NCBI GenBank assembly: GCA_903868035.1
Contig: CAIPTQ010000255.1
Span: forward strand, 1-40,838
Source: an uncultured Phycisphaerales bacterium
GTDB taxonomy: Bacteria > Planctomycetota > Phycisphaerae > WQYP01
Length of the DNA stretch: 40,838 nucleotides
Direction: 5' to 3'
Made by a program: the position numbers and the translations under genes. Positions 24,171-31,856 of the stretch are shown here, in pieces (the stretch's first letter is position 1; the number at the start of each line of letters is the position of its first letter). The notes beneath the pieces are model-generated. The model was given only the letters and a program-made list of their open reading frames with translations. It was not told where the DNA came from and made no database searches.

Positions 24171-25952
24171 ATGCAGCTTACCTTCATCAGCCGCTCGGAC
24201 CAAGGACCGGTGCGAACGATCAATCAGGATGTGGCGGCGTTCTGGGAGCCTGCGGGGGTTGAAGAGCGGCGGGAGCGGGGGGCGGTGGCGATGATTGCCG
24301 ACGGGGTGGGGGGATCGGTGCATGGGGAGGTGGCGGCGAAGCTGGCCGTGGAGGCGGCGCTGCTGAGTTTCCGCTCGGTCAAGCGCGGCACGTCGCTCAA
24401 CGGCACGCTGTGGCGGATGATCAACAGCGCGAACCTGGCGGTGTATGACGCGGGGATGGCCGACGACTGCGAAGGGCGGATGCAGACGACGTTCACGGCG
24501 GTGGTGTTGCGCAACGATCAGATTGGGATTGGGCATGTGGGCGATTGCCGGGCGTATCATGTGCAGCATGGGGCGGCCAAATGCCTGACGACGGATCACA
24601 CGTTTGTGGCGTTTCAGGAGCGGATCGGGCTGGTGAACGCGCCCACGCAGGGGAACTCACCGCTGCGCGGTGGGTTGACGCGGTGTTTGGGGAAGGACGC
24701 GATTGCCGCGATTGATTTTACGTATGCCTCGGTGGAGGCGGGGGATTACATTGTGTTGTGTTGCGACGGGGTTCACTCGTTTGTGACGGAGGGCGAGATT
24801 GCGGAAATCGTCACGCATGCCCCGCTGGAGGAGGCGTGCGACACGATCCTCAAGTTGTGCGTCACGCGCGGCACCGAGGACAACATCACCATCCTGATAT
24901 GCCGGATTGACCGCGTCCAGCATGTCGAGTATTACCGTGGGGCACCGCTGTACCGGGAAGAGAAACCGACCATGGCACATGAACTGGAAGTTGGCGACGT
25001 GTTGGATGAGCGCTTCGAGGTCAACGAAGTGATCAGCCGCAGCGGCATGGCCTCGATTTTCAAGGCCCTGGACCGCCAGACACAGCAGCAGGTGGCGCTG
25101 AAGGTGCCGTTCATGCAGTATGAGAGCGACCCGGCGTTTTACTCGCGGTTTCAGCGCGAGGAGGAGATCGGGCGGGCGCTGGATCATCCGTTCATATTAA
25201 AGATCATCGCGGTGGACCCGGAGAAGAAGAGCCGCCCGTACATCGCGATGGAGCTGCTCAAGGGCCGCACGCTGGACCAGGTGATGCGGCAGGAGCGCCC
25301 GATGAGCGTCTCGAAGGCGATGGCCCTGGTGGCCAACGTGTGCGATGCGCTGGATTACATGCATCAGAAGAACATTGTGCATCGCGACCTTAAACCCGCC
25401 AACATCATGGTCTGCGAGGACGGCACGCTGCGCATCATGGACTTCGGCATCGCCAAGGCGGCGGGGATGCGGCGGGTGACGTTCACGGGATTGTCGCCGG
25501 CGATGGGCACGCCGGATTACATGGCGCCCGAGCAGGTGAAGGGCCGGCGCGGCGACCAGCGGAGCGACATCTACAGTTTGGGAGCCATTTTGTATGAGAT
25601 GGTGACGGGGCACACGCCGTTCGAGGGGCAGAACCCGTTCATGATCATGCAGGCGCGTATTACGGGCGATCCGGAGGCTCCGACGAACTTCAACCAGGAC
25701 ATCACGCACCAGTTTGAGGAGATCATATTGCATGCCATGGAGCGGGAGCCGCGGAACCGGTATTCGTCGGCCCAGGAGATGGCCAAGGAACTGCGCAATT
25801 CAGACCAAGTGATCATCACGGGACGGGTGGAGCGGTTGCAGGCGCCCAAGATCGGGCGGGTGCGGTGGCGGGCGGTGCGGTTCTGGCTGCTGCTGGCGTT
25901 GATCCCGGCGGCAATCGCGGGGTTGGCGATCTGGCTATCGCGGGGACACTGA
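24171..25952 (+). CDS. PP2C phosphatase - Ser/Thr kinase fusion, membrane-anchored
   Basis: A 593-residue protein with opposing enzymes on one chain. Residues about 1-250 are a PP2C-type phosphatase: RSDQGPVRTINQD, MIADGVGGS, GHVGDCRAY, LCCDGVHSFV and GTEDNITIL supply the metal-binding Asp residues. Residues about 275-545 are a Hanks-type kinase: VALKV with the ATP Lys, HRDLKPANIM, MDFGIAKAAG, GTPDYMAPEQ and DIYSLGAILYEM. The glycine loop is degenerate (ISRSGMASIFKA in place of GxGxxG). A single C-terminal span (FWLLLALIPAAIAGLAIWL) tethers it with both enzymes inside and almost nothing outside, so it is not a classic surface sensor. It is probably a self-limiting signalling switch; its targets are unknown. 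Confidence 0.9.
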   Translation: MQLTFISRSDQGPVRTINQDVAAFWEPAGVEERRERGAVAMIADGVGGSVHGEVAAKLAVEAALLSFRSVKRGTSLNGTLWRMINSANLAVYDAGMADDCEGRMQTTFTAVVLRNDQIGIGHVGDCRAYHVQHGAAKCLTTDHTFVAFQERIGLVNAPTQGNSPLRGGLTRCLGKDAIAAIDFTYASVEAGDYIVLCCDGVHSFVTEGEIAEIVTHAPLEEACDTILKLCVTRGTEDNITILICRIDRVQHVEYYRGAPLYREEKPTMAHELEVGDVLDERFEVNEVISRSGMASIFKALDRQTQQQVALKVPFMQYESDPAFYSRFQREEEIGRALDHPFILKIIAVDPEKKSRPYIAMELLKGRTLDQVMRQERPMSVSKAMALVANVCDALDYMHQKNIVHRDLKPANIMVCEDGTLRIMDFGIAKAAGMRRVTFTGLSPAMGTPDYMAPEQVKGRRGDQRSDIYSLGAILYEMVTGHTPFEGQNPFMIMQARITGDPEAPTNFNQDITHQFEEIILHAMEREPRNRYSSAQEMAKELRNSDQVIITGRVERLQAPKIGRVRWRAVRFWLLLALIPAAIAGLAIWLSRGH

Positions 25953-26346
25953 GTTGCGCGGTGCGGAGATCGGGCGCGTGCTTGTTCCATAGTCAAAGTA
26001 AGATAAAACACAATTCCCTGCCTAGGTTTTGCGCGTTGGCGCGGGATTGCATGATACGCCGCATATTGCAGCGTTTTCATGATGCAATGCCACAATACAA
26101 GGCATAGGCAACAGAGTAAGGGATCGGAATAGCACTGAATTGCATCTATATGCCCGCAGCAATTAATCCATAACGTGCTGAAAATAAAACAGTTATGAAT
26201 TCACGCCCATTTCTTGCCCCAGCTTGGCACGGGCTTTGATTGTATTCAAGCGGTCATACCAATGACCTTTTCCAAGTAAGTCAGAAAACTGATGCCTGCG
26301 CGGAATGTGCGCGCATTTTCGGGCCTCTTACATAAGGATGTTTCCC
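25953..26346. other. Long intergenic region with regulatory features
   Basis: No gene is visible in these 394 bases. Four copies of ATTGCA occur in 100 bases: ATTGCATGAT (26046), ATTGCA (26065), the inverse ATGATGCAAT (26079-26088), and ATTGCATC (26139). The first and third form an inverted repeat with a 23-base spacer. About 85-180 bases further on lies a sigma-54-like site. This is the layout of an activator-binding region ahead of a promoter for the permease. Confidence 0.5.
26224..26240 (+). promoter_or_regulatory. Sigma-54-like promoter candidate
   Basis: TTGGCACGGGCTTTGAT follows the -24/-12 consensus TTGGCACG-N4-TTGC with correct spacing, except that the -12 GC reads GA. It lies 107 bases upstream of the permease start. 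The weak -12 dinucleotide is the main doubt. Confidence 0.35.
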
Positions 26347-28260
26347 ATGGCTGAGCGAGAAACCCCCACCACCAAAGCGACCTTGGGTCTTACCGGCCTG
26401 ACGTCCAACGCCATGGCGCTGATCGCGCCGGGGGCGTTCCTCTGGCTGACCTTCGCGATGCAAAGTCTTTATGGCGCGCCCATGGCCAGTTCCGACATGT
26501 GGTTCGGCATTGTCGTGGCGTTGCTGCTGTGCTTTGCCACGGCGGTTTCGTATGCGGAACTCTCCAAGTTGTATCCGGGCGCCGGCTCCTCGTATTACTT
26601 TGCCGAGCAGGCGTTTTTGTCCAAGTCCAAGATTTTCAAATTCGCGCGGCTGGCGAAGTTCATCGTCGGCTGGGCCAGCCACCTGTACTACTGGGTGTAT
26701 CCGGGCGTCATGGTTGGCGTGACGGGGCTGATTGTGGGCTACATGTTCGGGCAACTCTTCCCCAGCTTCCTCAACCCCGCTCTGCCTTCGCCGATCTTCA
26801 TGGGCATCTTCTGCGCGGTGTTTGCGATCGGGGTAGCCTACATCGCGTTTCGCGGCGTCGGCGGCACCACGGTGGTGAATGCCGCCATCAACGTCATTCA
26901 GATCAGCGCCCTGGTCGTCTTCGCCGTGATGGCCATCAGCTATCGCATGAACCACGGGGCCGGCTCGATCGGGCATGTGATCGCGGCCTCCGATGGCGTC
27001 ACGTCCAAGGGTGAACAGATCGTCGCCGGCATGGCCAGCGACATGACCCAGGATAAAGACAAAGATGGCAATGCGATATTCCTGCTGCCCACCGGCGCGG
27101 CCACCACCGAGCCCGCACCCGCCGTGGCCCTCGCCACCACCACCCAGCCCGCCAGTGCCGACGGCAAAACCCAGTATGACCCCAAGATGGTTCCCGCCAC
27201 GCTGGCTGCCTATGACGGCGTCACCACGGACCCAGCCACCGGCGACACCCGCGTGAACTATGCCACCGCCGCCGACGTCGTCAAACCCCACGGCTTCAGT
27301 TTCTCGATCATCCAGGCGTGCATCGCGATTCTCATCCTCGTGGGCTTTGAATCCGTCACCTCGATGGGTGAAGAAGCCAAAAACCCCAAGAAAGACATTC
27401 CGCGGGCCGTGCTCCTGTCGCTGTTCATCCAGGGCTTCCTGTGCTACCTCCTGGAATACTTCGCCGCCAACTACTTCCTCAACAGCAACTACACCATGTC
27501 CACCGCCGGCGGCTCGGTGGCGCCCATCGGGGACATGATGCAGATGGTCGGCATGTACTTCTTCGGCAGCGCCCGCGCTGGCTGGTGGTTCATGATGATC
27601 CAGGCCACCACCGTCTTCCTGGCCCTCATCGGCACCACCCTCTCGTGCCTCTCGACCGGCGCCCGCGTCACCTACGCCATGGGCCGTGACAAAGAAGTCC
27701 CGGAGCACTTTGGCATGCTGCACGGCAAGAGACTCACTCCCCACCGTTCCGTGTGGACCCTGGGCATCATCTCGGCGGTCATCGGCATCGTATGCGTGTT
27801 CCTGAACTACTGCGGCGGGGCCGCGCAAGCCGACAGCACCATCCAGGGCCTCTCCTCGACCTTCTTCGGCAGCTTGGGCCTGATGAGCCACGACACCGCC
27901 GCCAAGATTCCCCAGGGACTCCTGGTGATGACCCTGGTGAGCAACTTCGGCACGTTCCTGCTCTACATGATGACCTGCATCATCGCCATCATCGCCTTCC
28001 GGGAACACAAATCGTTCCACGGGTTCAAACATGTGGTAATCCCGGTCTTCGGCCTGATCGCCAATCTCGCGTGCATGCTGTTCTACATCATCGGACCGTT
28101 CATGGTGAACAACATGCGGTGGCAGGAACCGTTCTGCGCCCTGGCGATTGCCGGCGTGTGGGGCGTATGGGGCGCCTACTACTTCCTGAAATCCAGCAAG
28201 AAGCAGGGGCGTGGCGTGCTGCTGGAGACGAATCCCAACGCCATTCTTAAAGCGGCCTGA
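26347..28260 (+). CDS. APC-family amino acid permease with large insert
   Basis: A 637-residue transporter of the amino acid-polyamine-organocation family, predicted to have 12 spans. Family landmarks are the N-terminal GLTGLTSNAMALIAPGAF, YAELSKLYPGAGSSYYF, GFESVTSMGEEAKNPKKDIP and RVTYAMGRDKEVPEHFG. Between the fifth and sixth spans the outer loop (about residues 205-318) is some 80 residues longer than usual and contains KDKDGN and a run of Thr, Ala and Pro (TGAATTEPAPAVALATTTQP). The start at 26347 has AAGGA eight bases upstream. The substrate is unknown. A 12-bp-stem terminator follows the stop. The gene has a long upstream region with regulatory features. Confidence 0.85.
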   Translation: MAERETPTTKATLGLTGLTSNAMALIAPGAFLWLTFAMQSLYGAPMASSDMWFGIVVALLLCFATAVSYAELSKLYPGAGSSYYFAEQAFLSKSKIFKFARLAKFIVGWASHLYYWVYPGVMVGVTGLIVGYMFGQLFPSFLNPALPSPIFMGIFCAVFAIGVAYIAFRGVGGTTVVNAAINVIQISALVVFAVMAISYRMNHGAGSIGHVIAASDGVTSKGEQIVAGMASDMTQDKDKDGNAIFLLPTGAATTEPAPAVALATTTQPASADGKTQYDPKMVPATLAAYDGVTTDPATGDTRVNYATAADVVKPHGFSFSIIQACIAILILVGFESVTSMGEEAKNPKKDIPRAVLLSLFIQGFLCYLLEYFAANYFLNSNYTMSTAGGSVAPIGDMMQMVGMYFFGSARAGWWFMMIQATTVFLALIGTTLSCLSTGARVTYAMGRDKEVPEHFGMLHGKRLTPHRSVWTLGIISAVIGIVCVFLNYCGGAAQADSTIQGLSSTFFGSLGLMSHDTAAKIPQGLLVMTLVSNFGTFLLYMMTCIIAIIAFREHKSFHGFKHVVIPVFGLIANLACMLFYIIGPFMVNNMRWQEPFCALAIAGVWGVWGAYYFLKSSKKQGRGVLLETNPNAILKAA

Positions 28261-28286
28261 TAGTTATGTTGCAGGTAGATGACCTG

Positions 28287-28323
28287 GTGCGCCGTGGCCG
28301 ATGTGCCACGGCGCACTTTTTTG
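28287..28323 (+). terminator. Rho-independent terminator of the permease gene
   Basis: GTGCGCCGTGGC (28287-28298) and GCCACGGCGCAC (28305-28316) form a perfect 12-bp stem with a 6-base loop, followed directly by TTTTTTG. It starts 27 bases after the permease stop. Confidence 0.9.
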
Positions 28324-28460
28324 TTTGGTTCATCGCCAATTATCAGGGAATCGTTCCAAGATCCAAGATAATACGCGATTGAACCTCACGACATGTTCGT
28401 AAGAGCCGGCCCTTCGGGCCTCACCGGGGGAGATATGCCACTCCCCGCGGGCTCCCGCCC

Positions 28461-28520
28461 GCGGCTACTGAAAGCCGCCGCTTCGCGGCTACTGAAAGCC
28501 GCCGCTTCGCGGCTACTGAA
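28461..28520 (+). repeat. 24-base tandem repeat in the permease-thuA gap
   Basis: GCGGCTACTGAAAGCCGCCGCTTC occurs at 28461-28484 and again, unchanged, at 28485-28508, with a partial third copy (GCGGCTACTGAA) and further scattered GCTACTGAA words to 28545. The flank also has GC-rich palindromes. No gene is visible in 28261-28570, where only the terminator and this repeat are found. Confidence 0.8.
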
Positions 28521-28570
28521 TAATTGGCTACTGAATACACTGAATACTACTGTTTCGCGGCTCCGAAGGG

Positions 28571-29248
28571 CTAAGGCTCCGTGGGTGACCTGGCGGCCCA
28601 GCGGAAGCCGCGGCGCATGAGTTCGAGGGCCGGGGGGAGGTCGAAGATGTTCGCCTGGTGGCCCAGGGCGTTGTAGAAGACGCGGCCCTGGCCGTAGCGC
28701 TTGGTCCAGACCTGGGGCATGAGGACGCGGCCGTTGGGGACGTGGGGGCCGGCGATGCCAGAGGTGGGGAATTCGGTGGTGGCCAGGACATGCACGGCGG
28801 GATCGACGTGGAGGTAATATTGTTCGGAGACGACGGTGAAATCGGACATGCCGGCGGTGATGGGGTGGGAGGGATCGGCGATGTGGATGGTGTGTTTGAC
28901 GCCGTCATTGCCGGGGTGGGCGACCCATTGGCCGCCGGTCATGAACTGCCATTCGGTGTGTTCGCGGAAGCTGTCGCACATGCCCCCATGGCAGCCGGCG
29001 AGGCCCACGCCGGCGTCGCGGACGGCGGCCAGTACGGGCTGGGCCTGCTCGGGGAGGATTTTTCCCATGGTCCAGATGGGGACGATGAGGGAGAGTTCCA
29101 GGAGGCCGGAGGCGTCGCGGAAGTCGTCGAGGGTGTCGGAGACTTGTACGGCAAAGCCCTCTTCGGAAAGGACGCGGCGGAAAACTTCGGCGACTTCACG
29201 GGGTTGATGGCCGGACCAGCCGCCCCATACGATCAGAGCCTTGCGCAT
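28571..29248 (-). CDS. ThuA-domain protein
   Basis: A protein of about 225 residues with the class I glutamine amidotransferase-like ThuA fold. It begins MRKALIVWGGWSGHQPREVA, then has LIVPIWTMGKI and LAGCHGGMCDSF with the elbow region, but without the Cys-His-Glu triad of true amidotransferases. PHVPNGRVLMPQVWTKRYGQ and VFYNALGHQANIF are typical ThuA ends. In many genomes it takes part in sugar or trehalose use; the reaction is not established. AAGGA lies seven bases before the ATG at 29248 (a second ATG is three bases earlier). No signal peptide is seen. Confidence 0.85.
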   Translation of the reverse strand: MRKALIVWGGWSGHQPREVAEVFRRVLSEEGFAVQVSDTLDDFRDASGLLELSLIVPIWTMGKILPEQAQPVLAAVRDAGVGLAGCHGGMCDSFREHTEWQFMTGGQWVAHPGNDGVKHTIHIADPSHPITAGMSDFTVVSEQYYLHVDPAVHVLATTEFPTSGIAGPHVPNGRVLMPQVWTKRYGQGRVFYNALGHQANIFDLPPALELMRRGFRWAARSPTEP

Positions 29249-29356
29249 CATATCATCCTTGATGGGCCGCGAGGGTTTCTTCGCGCAGGTTAGGGCTAAT
29301 AATCCTGCGCCTGCGGGAGTCATCTCATCGCCGGCGCGAGGCTACAGGAAGCGTTG

Positions 29357-29396
29357 GGAACGGTCGCTCCACCTCGCTTACGCTACGGGTTCCGTT
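29357..29396. repeat. Dispersed repeat, copy B
   Basis: The inverse of the repeat at 22091-22131, with about five differences over 40 bases. It lies between thuA and the response regulator gene. Confidence 0.65.
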
Positions 29397-29414
29397 TTGC
29401 CGCCGCCCAGAACG

Positions 29415-30077
29415 TCATGCACCCTCGGGGCGCCGGGGCTTGGCGAGGACTTCGGCATAGCCGGCCTGGACGGACATGCGGACGAGATCGGCGACGTTGG
29501 AGGCCCGCATTTTTTCCATCAGGTTGGCGCGGTGATGATCGACGGTGCGGGCGGAAATCTTGAGGCGGTTGGCGATCATCTTGGTGGAATTGCCGCGGAT
29601 GATGGCGTCGAGGAGTTCGCGTTCGCGCGGGCTGAGCCTGACGAGGCGTTCGCGCACGGATTTACGTTCGAGGGAGAGCGTGCCCTTGGATTGGGCGTGC
29701 TTGAGCGTATCGAGCACGAGGGTGGTGAGGGCTTCGGGGGAGAAGGGTTTTTCGAGAAAATCAACGGCCCCGAGCTTCATGGATTTGACGGCGTCGCGCA
29801 CCGAGCCGCGGGCGGTGATGACAATGACGGGGCAGGGCGCGCCGTCCTTTCCGAAACGCTGTTCGAGAAATTCTAGGCCGGACTGACCGGGCATGACCAG
29901 GTCCAGGAGGAGGCAACAAGGAGCTTTGGAGCTTTCTTCGATGAGGTTCACGTCGACGAACGTTTCGATGGAGAGAAACGCTTGCACCTTGAGGCCCGCG
30001 TGCTGCAGAGTCGCCTCGATGAACTCGCACATGGAAACATCATCATCGACCACAAAAACGACACCGGTAACATCCAT
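29415..30077 (-). CDS. FixJ/NarL-type response regulator
   Basis: A 220-residue regulator. The receiver domain (1-125) has the acidic pair in VVDDDVS, the phospho-acceptor Asp59 in LLLDLVMPG, a Thr/Ala turn in VIVITARGS, and Lys110 in FLEKPFSPEAL. A LuxR-type helix-turn-helix follows at about 149-205 (LSPRERELLDAIIRGNSTKM, then IANRLKISARTVDHHRANLM). It should dimerise and bind DNA after phosphorylation. The start at 30077 has AAGGA six bases upstream and begins MDVTGVVFVVDDDVS, as in FixJ. No histidine kinase is nearby, so it is an orphan. It diverges from rplM with a 329-base gap that holds the structured leader. Confidence 0.9.
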   Translation of the reverse strand: MDVTGVVFVVDDDVSMCEFIEATLQHAGLKVQAFLSIETFVDVNLIEESSKAPCCLLLDLVMPGQSGLEFLEQRFGKDGAPCPVIVITARGSVRDAVKSMKLGAVDFLEKPFSPEALTTLVLDTLKHAQSKGTLSLERKSVRERLVRLSPRERELLDAIIRGNSTKMIANRLKISARTVDHHRANLMEKMRASNVADLVRMSVQAGYAEVLAKPRRPEGA

Positions 30078-30230
30078 AACTGATCCTTTGGAAGAGGCTG
30101 GCAACGCCATGGGGGTGATTATAACAAATGTCACCACCCATGGGTATTTATCCGCCAGATTCACCCGCCAGGTTAACCCGTGGTGGGCACCTGAACAGGG
30201 GTGCGTATATTCAAACCGCATTCGGCAATC

Positions 30231-30258
30231 TTGACAAGGGGTTGCCAAGCCGTATTCT
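30231..30258 (+). promoter_or_regulatory. Promoter of the rplM-rpsI operon
   Basis: TTGACA (30231-30236, consensus -35) and TATTCT (30253-30258, a -10 with one or two differences) are spaced by 16 bases. Transcription would begin near 30265, giving a leader of about 140 bases before rplM. Confidence 0.65.
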
Positions 30259-30264
30259 ATTATT

Positions 30265-30406
30265 TTTCCCCGTGAGGGGCCTCCCCAGCCGTTGGCGGAC
30301 AATAGCGTCCCAAGGCGGCGGGCAGGGTTGTAGAACTTTTTCAGGTCGCCGCAGCAACCCTGCCGGCCAGGTTGAAGAGCCGCAAGGCTCAAAGGAACGC
30401 ATTGTC
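30265..30406 (+). ncRNA. Structured leader RNA of rplM-rpsI
   Basis: Three hairpins follow the promoter. P1 (30289-30318) pairs CCG/CGG, TTG/CAA and GGAC/GTCC around AATAGC, with two small bulges. P2 is a perfect 10-bp stem GGCAGGGTTG (30321-30330) with CAACCCTGCC (30355-30364) and a 24-base loop. P3 is GAGCC-GCAA-GGCTC (30377-30390), a 5-bp stem with a GNRA tetraloop, directly before AAAGGAA. GCGGCG (30315-30320) can also pair with CGCCGC (30347-30352), which would exclude P1. Autogenous control by L13 or S9 is inferred. Confidence 0.6.
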
Positions 30407-30907
30407 ATGAGTAATCCCGCTCCCGCAGCCACGCTCCCCGCAGCCGCCAAACCGATTCGCCGCATCGCCAAGGGCGCCGGCCGCACGACGCTGGCCAAGG
30501 TGGGGCACGTGGACGCCCGGTGGTTCGTGGTGGATGCCGCCGACCGGATCCTGGGCCGGCTGGCGTCGGCGGTGGCCATGAGGCTGATGGGCAAGCACAA
30601 GCCGATCTACACGCCGACGGTGGACACGGGGGATTTCATCATCGTGCTCAACACGGCCAAGCTCAAGGTTTCGGGCCGCAAGCTCGAGCAGCGCGAATAC
30701 GACTACTACACGTACTATCCCGGCGGCCGGGGCAAAGCGTCGCTGCGCGACCTGCTGGCCAAGAAGCCCAACCTGGTGTTTGAACTGGCCGTGCGGCGGA
30801 TGCTGCCGAAAACCAAACTCGGCGAACAAATGCTCGGCAAGCTGAAATGCTACCAGGACGCCCAGCACCCGCACGCCGCCCAGCGGCCGGAAAAACTGGA
30901 ACTGTAA
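30407..30907 (+). CDS. rplM: 50S ribosomal protein L13
   Basis: A 166-residue L13. The core begins at HVDARWFVVDAADRILGRLA and continues with AVAMRLMGKHKPIYTPTVDT, TAKLKVSGRKLEQREYDYY, PGGRGKASLRDLLAKKP and VRRMLPKTKLGEQMLGKLK, all typical. There is an N-terminal extension of about 30 residues, rich in Ala and Pro (NPAPAATLPAAAKPIRRIAK), compared with E. coli L13. L13 binds 23S rRNA early in large-subunit assembly. It is the first gene of the classic rplM-rpsI pair, with rpsI 71 bases downstream, and is preceded by a structured leader. Confidence 0.97.
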   Translation: MSNPAPAATLPAAAKPIRRIAKGAGRTTLAKVGHVDARWFVVDAADRILGRLASAVAMRLMGKHKPIYTPTVDTGDFIIVLNTAKLKVSGRKLEQREYDYYTYYPGGRGKASLRDLLAKKPNLVFELAVRRMLPKTKLGEQMLGKLKCYQDAQHPHAAQRPEKLEL

Positions 30908-30978
30908 GGGCGCGAAGTTGAGACCTGCAGTAAATTGTATATTATTGGCATTCAATTGATGAGAAAGTGGAATCCGCG

Positions 30979-31440
30979 ATGACGACAACCCCCACCACCC
31001 CGGCAACCCCCGCAGCAGCACCGACCACCCGAGGCAAAGTCGTGGTCGGCGGCAAGGTCTTCTTCTGGGGCACGGGCCGGCGGAAGAAGTCCGTGGCCCG
31101 CGTGCGTTTTACGCTGGGCGAAGGCAAATTCCTGGTCAACGACCGGGAAGTGGACGACTACTTCAAGGAAACCAAGGACCGGCACTTTGTGCGGGCGCCG
31201 CTGGTCGCCGCGAACATCGCCGGGACGTTCGACATCACCGTGACGGTGAAGGGCGGCGGCTACACCGGCCAGGCGGGCGCGCTGGTGCAGGGGCTGGGGC
31301 GCGCGATCGCGATGTATGACATCGCCCTGCGGCCGGGACAGAAGGAAGGCGGATTCCTGACCCGCGACAGCCGCATGAAGGAACGCAAGAAGTACGGGCA
31401 GCGCGGGGCGCGCCGGCGGTTCCAGTTCTCGAAGCGGTAA
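30979..31440 (+). CDS. rpsI: 30S ribosomal protein S9
   Basis: A 153-residue S9. The conserved core starts at FFWGTGRRKKSVARVRFTLG and ends KKYGQRGARRRFQFSKR, the basic C-terminal tail that reaches the P-site tRNA. Residues 1-25 are a Thr/Pro/Ala-rich extension (TTTPTTPATPAAAPTTRGK) like that of L13. The start is ambiguous: an in-frame GTG at 30967 lies four codons earlier, and neither has a strong ribosome site; the ATG is given. It is in operon with rplM and followed by a gene for a small basic protein. Confidence 0.95.
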   Translation: MTTTPTTPATPAAAPTTRGKVVVGGKVFFWGTGRRKKSVARVRFTLGEGKFLVNDREVDDYFKETKDRHFVRAPLVAANIAGTFDITVTVKGGGYTGQAGALVQGLGRAIAMYDIALRPGQKEGGFLTRDSRMKERKKYGQRGARRRFQFSKR

Positions 31441-31553
31441 GGAATTTGCATCGGAGCAGGGCTATATGGCGGCGAATGGCAAGCGCACGGGATTGGAGCC
31501 CATTGCACTGGCTTTGGTGCTTTGTGACCATGTAACTGAAGAGGAGTAACTGC

Positions 31554-31748
31554 ATGGCCCCGAAAAAAACCTCATCGGGAAGGTCCGTTGGCCCCGACAA
31601 GGTGGAAGTGTTTTATCCACAGCATCAATTCAAGTCGGGCGCGAGCATCGCGAGCGTGACGATAGCCACCCACTTCCGGAAGCTGAAGGCGAAGAACGAA
31701 AAGCCGCTGCATCGCCCGAAGCGCCGGCCTTGGCGCGATGAGAAATAA
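31554..31748 (+). CDS. Small basic protein downstream of rpsI
   Basis: A 64-residue protein, strongly basic (18 Lys or Arg), with no known domain that I recognise. It starts MAPKKTSSGRSVGPDKVEVF, has a predicted short strand and helix (ASIASVTIATHFRKLKA), and ends PKRRPWRDEK. GAGGAG lies seven bases before the ATG, a strong translation signal. Its size, charge and place behind rplM-rpsI fit a ribosome-associated protein of a particular lineage, but this is an inference. A hairpin at 31779-31799 follows and may end the operon. Confidence 0.65.
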   Translation: MAPKKTSSGRSVGPDKVEVFYPQHQFKSGASIASVTIATHFRKLKAKNEKPLHRPKRRPWRDEK

Positions 31749-31778
31749 GGAACGCGATTTTGTCACTTGGGATTCTCG

Positions 31779-31799
31779 CGGCGTTCCAGTGGAACGCCG
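31779..31799 (+). terminator. Hairpin after the rplM operon
   Basis: CGGCGTTCC-AGT-GGAACGCCG is a perfect 9-bp stem, followed by TTGTGCTT, a poor U-run. It lies 30 bases after the small basic gene and is a plausible but not strong terminator. Confidence 0.5.
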
Positions 31800-31856
31800 T
31801 TGTGCTTAATAGGGCTGATTTTCGCGGTTTATTTGGATCATTTTGCGGGATTTTCG

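Noticed and set aside
28400..28560. CRISPR array in the permease-thuA gap
   Set aside because: The 24-base units are directly adjacent without spacers.
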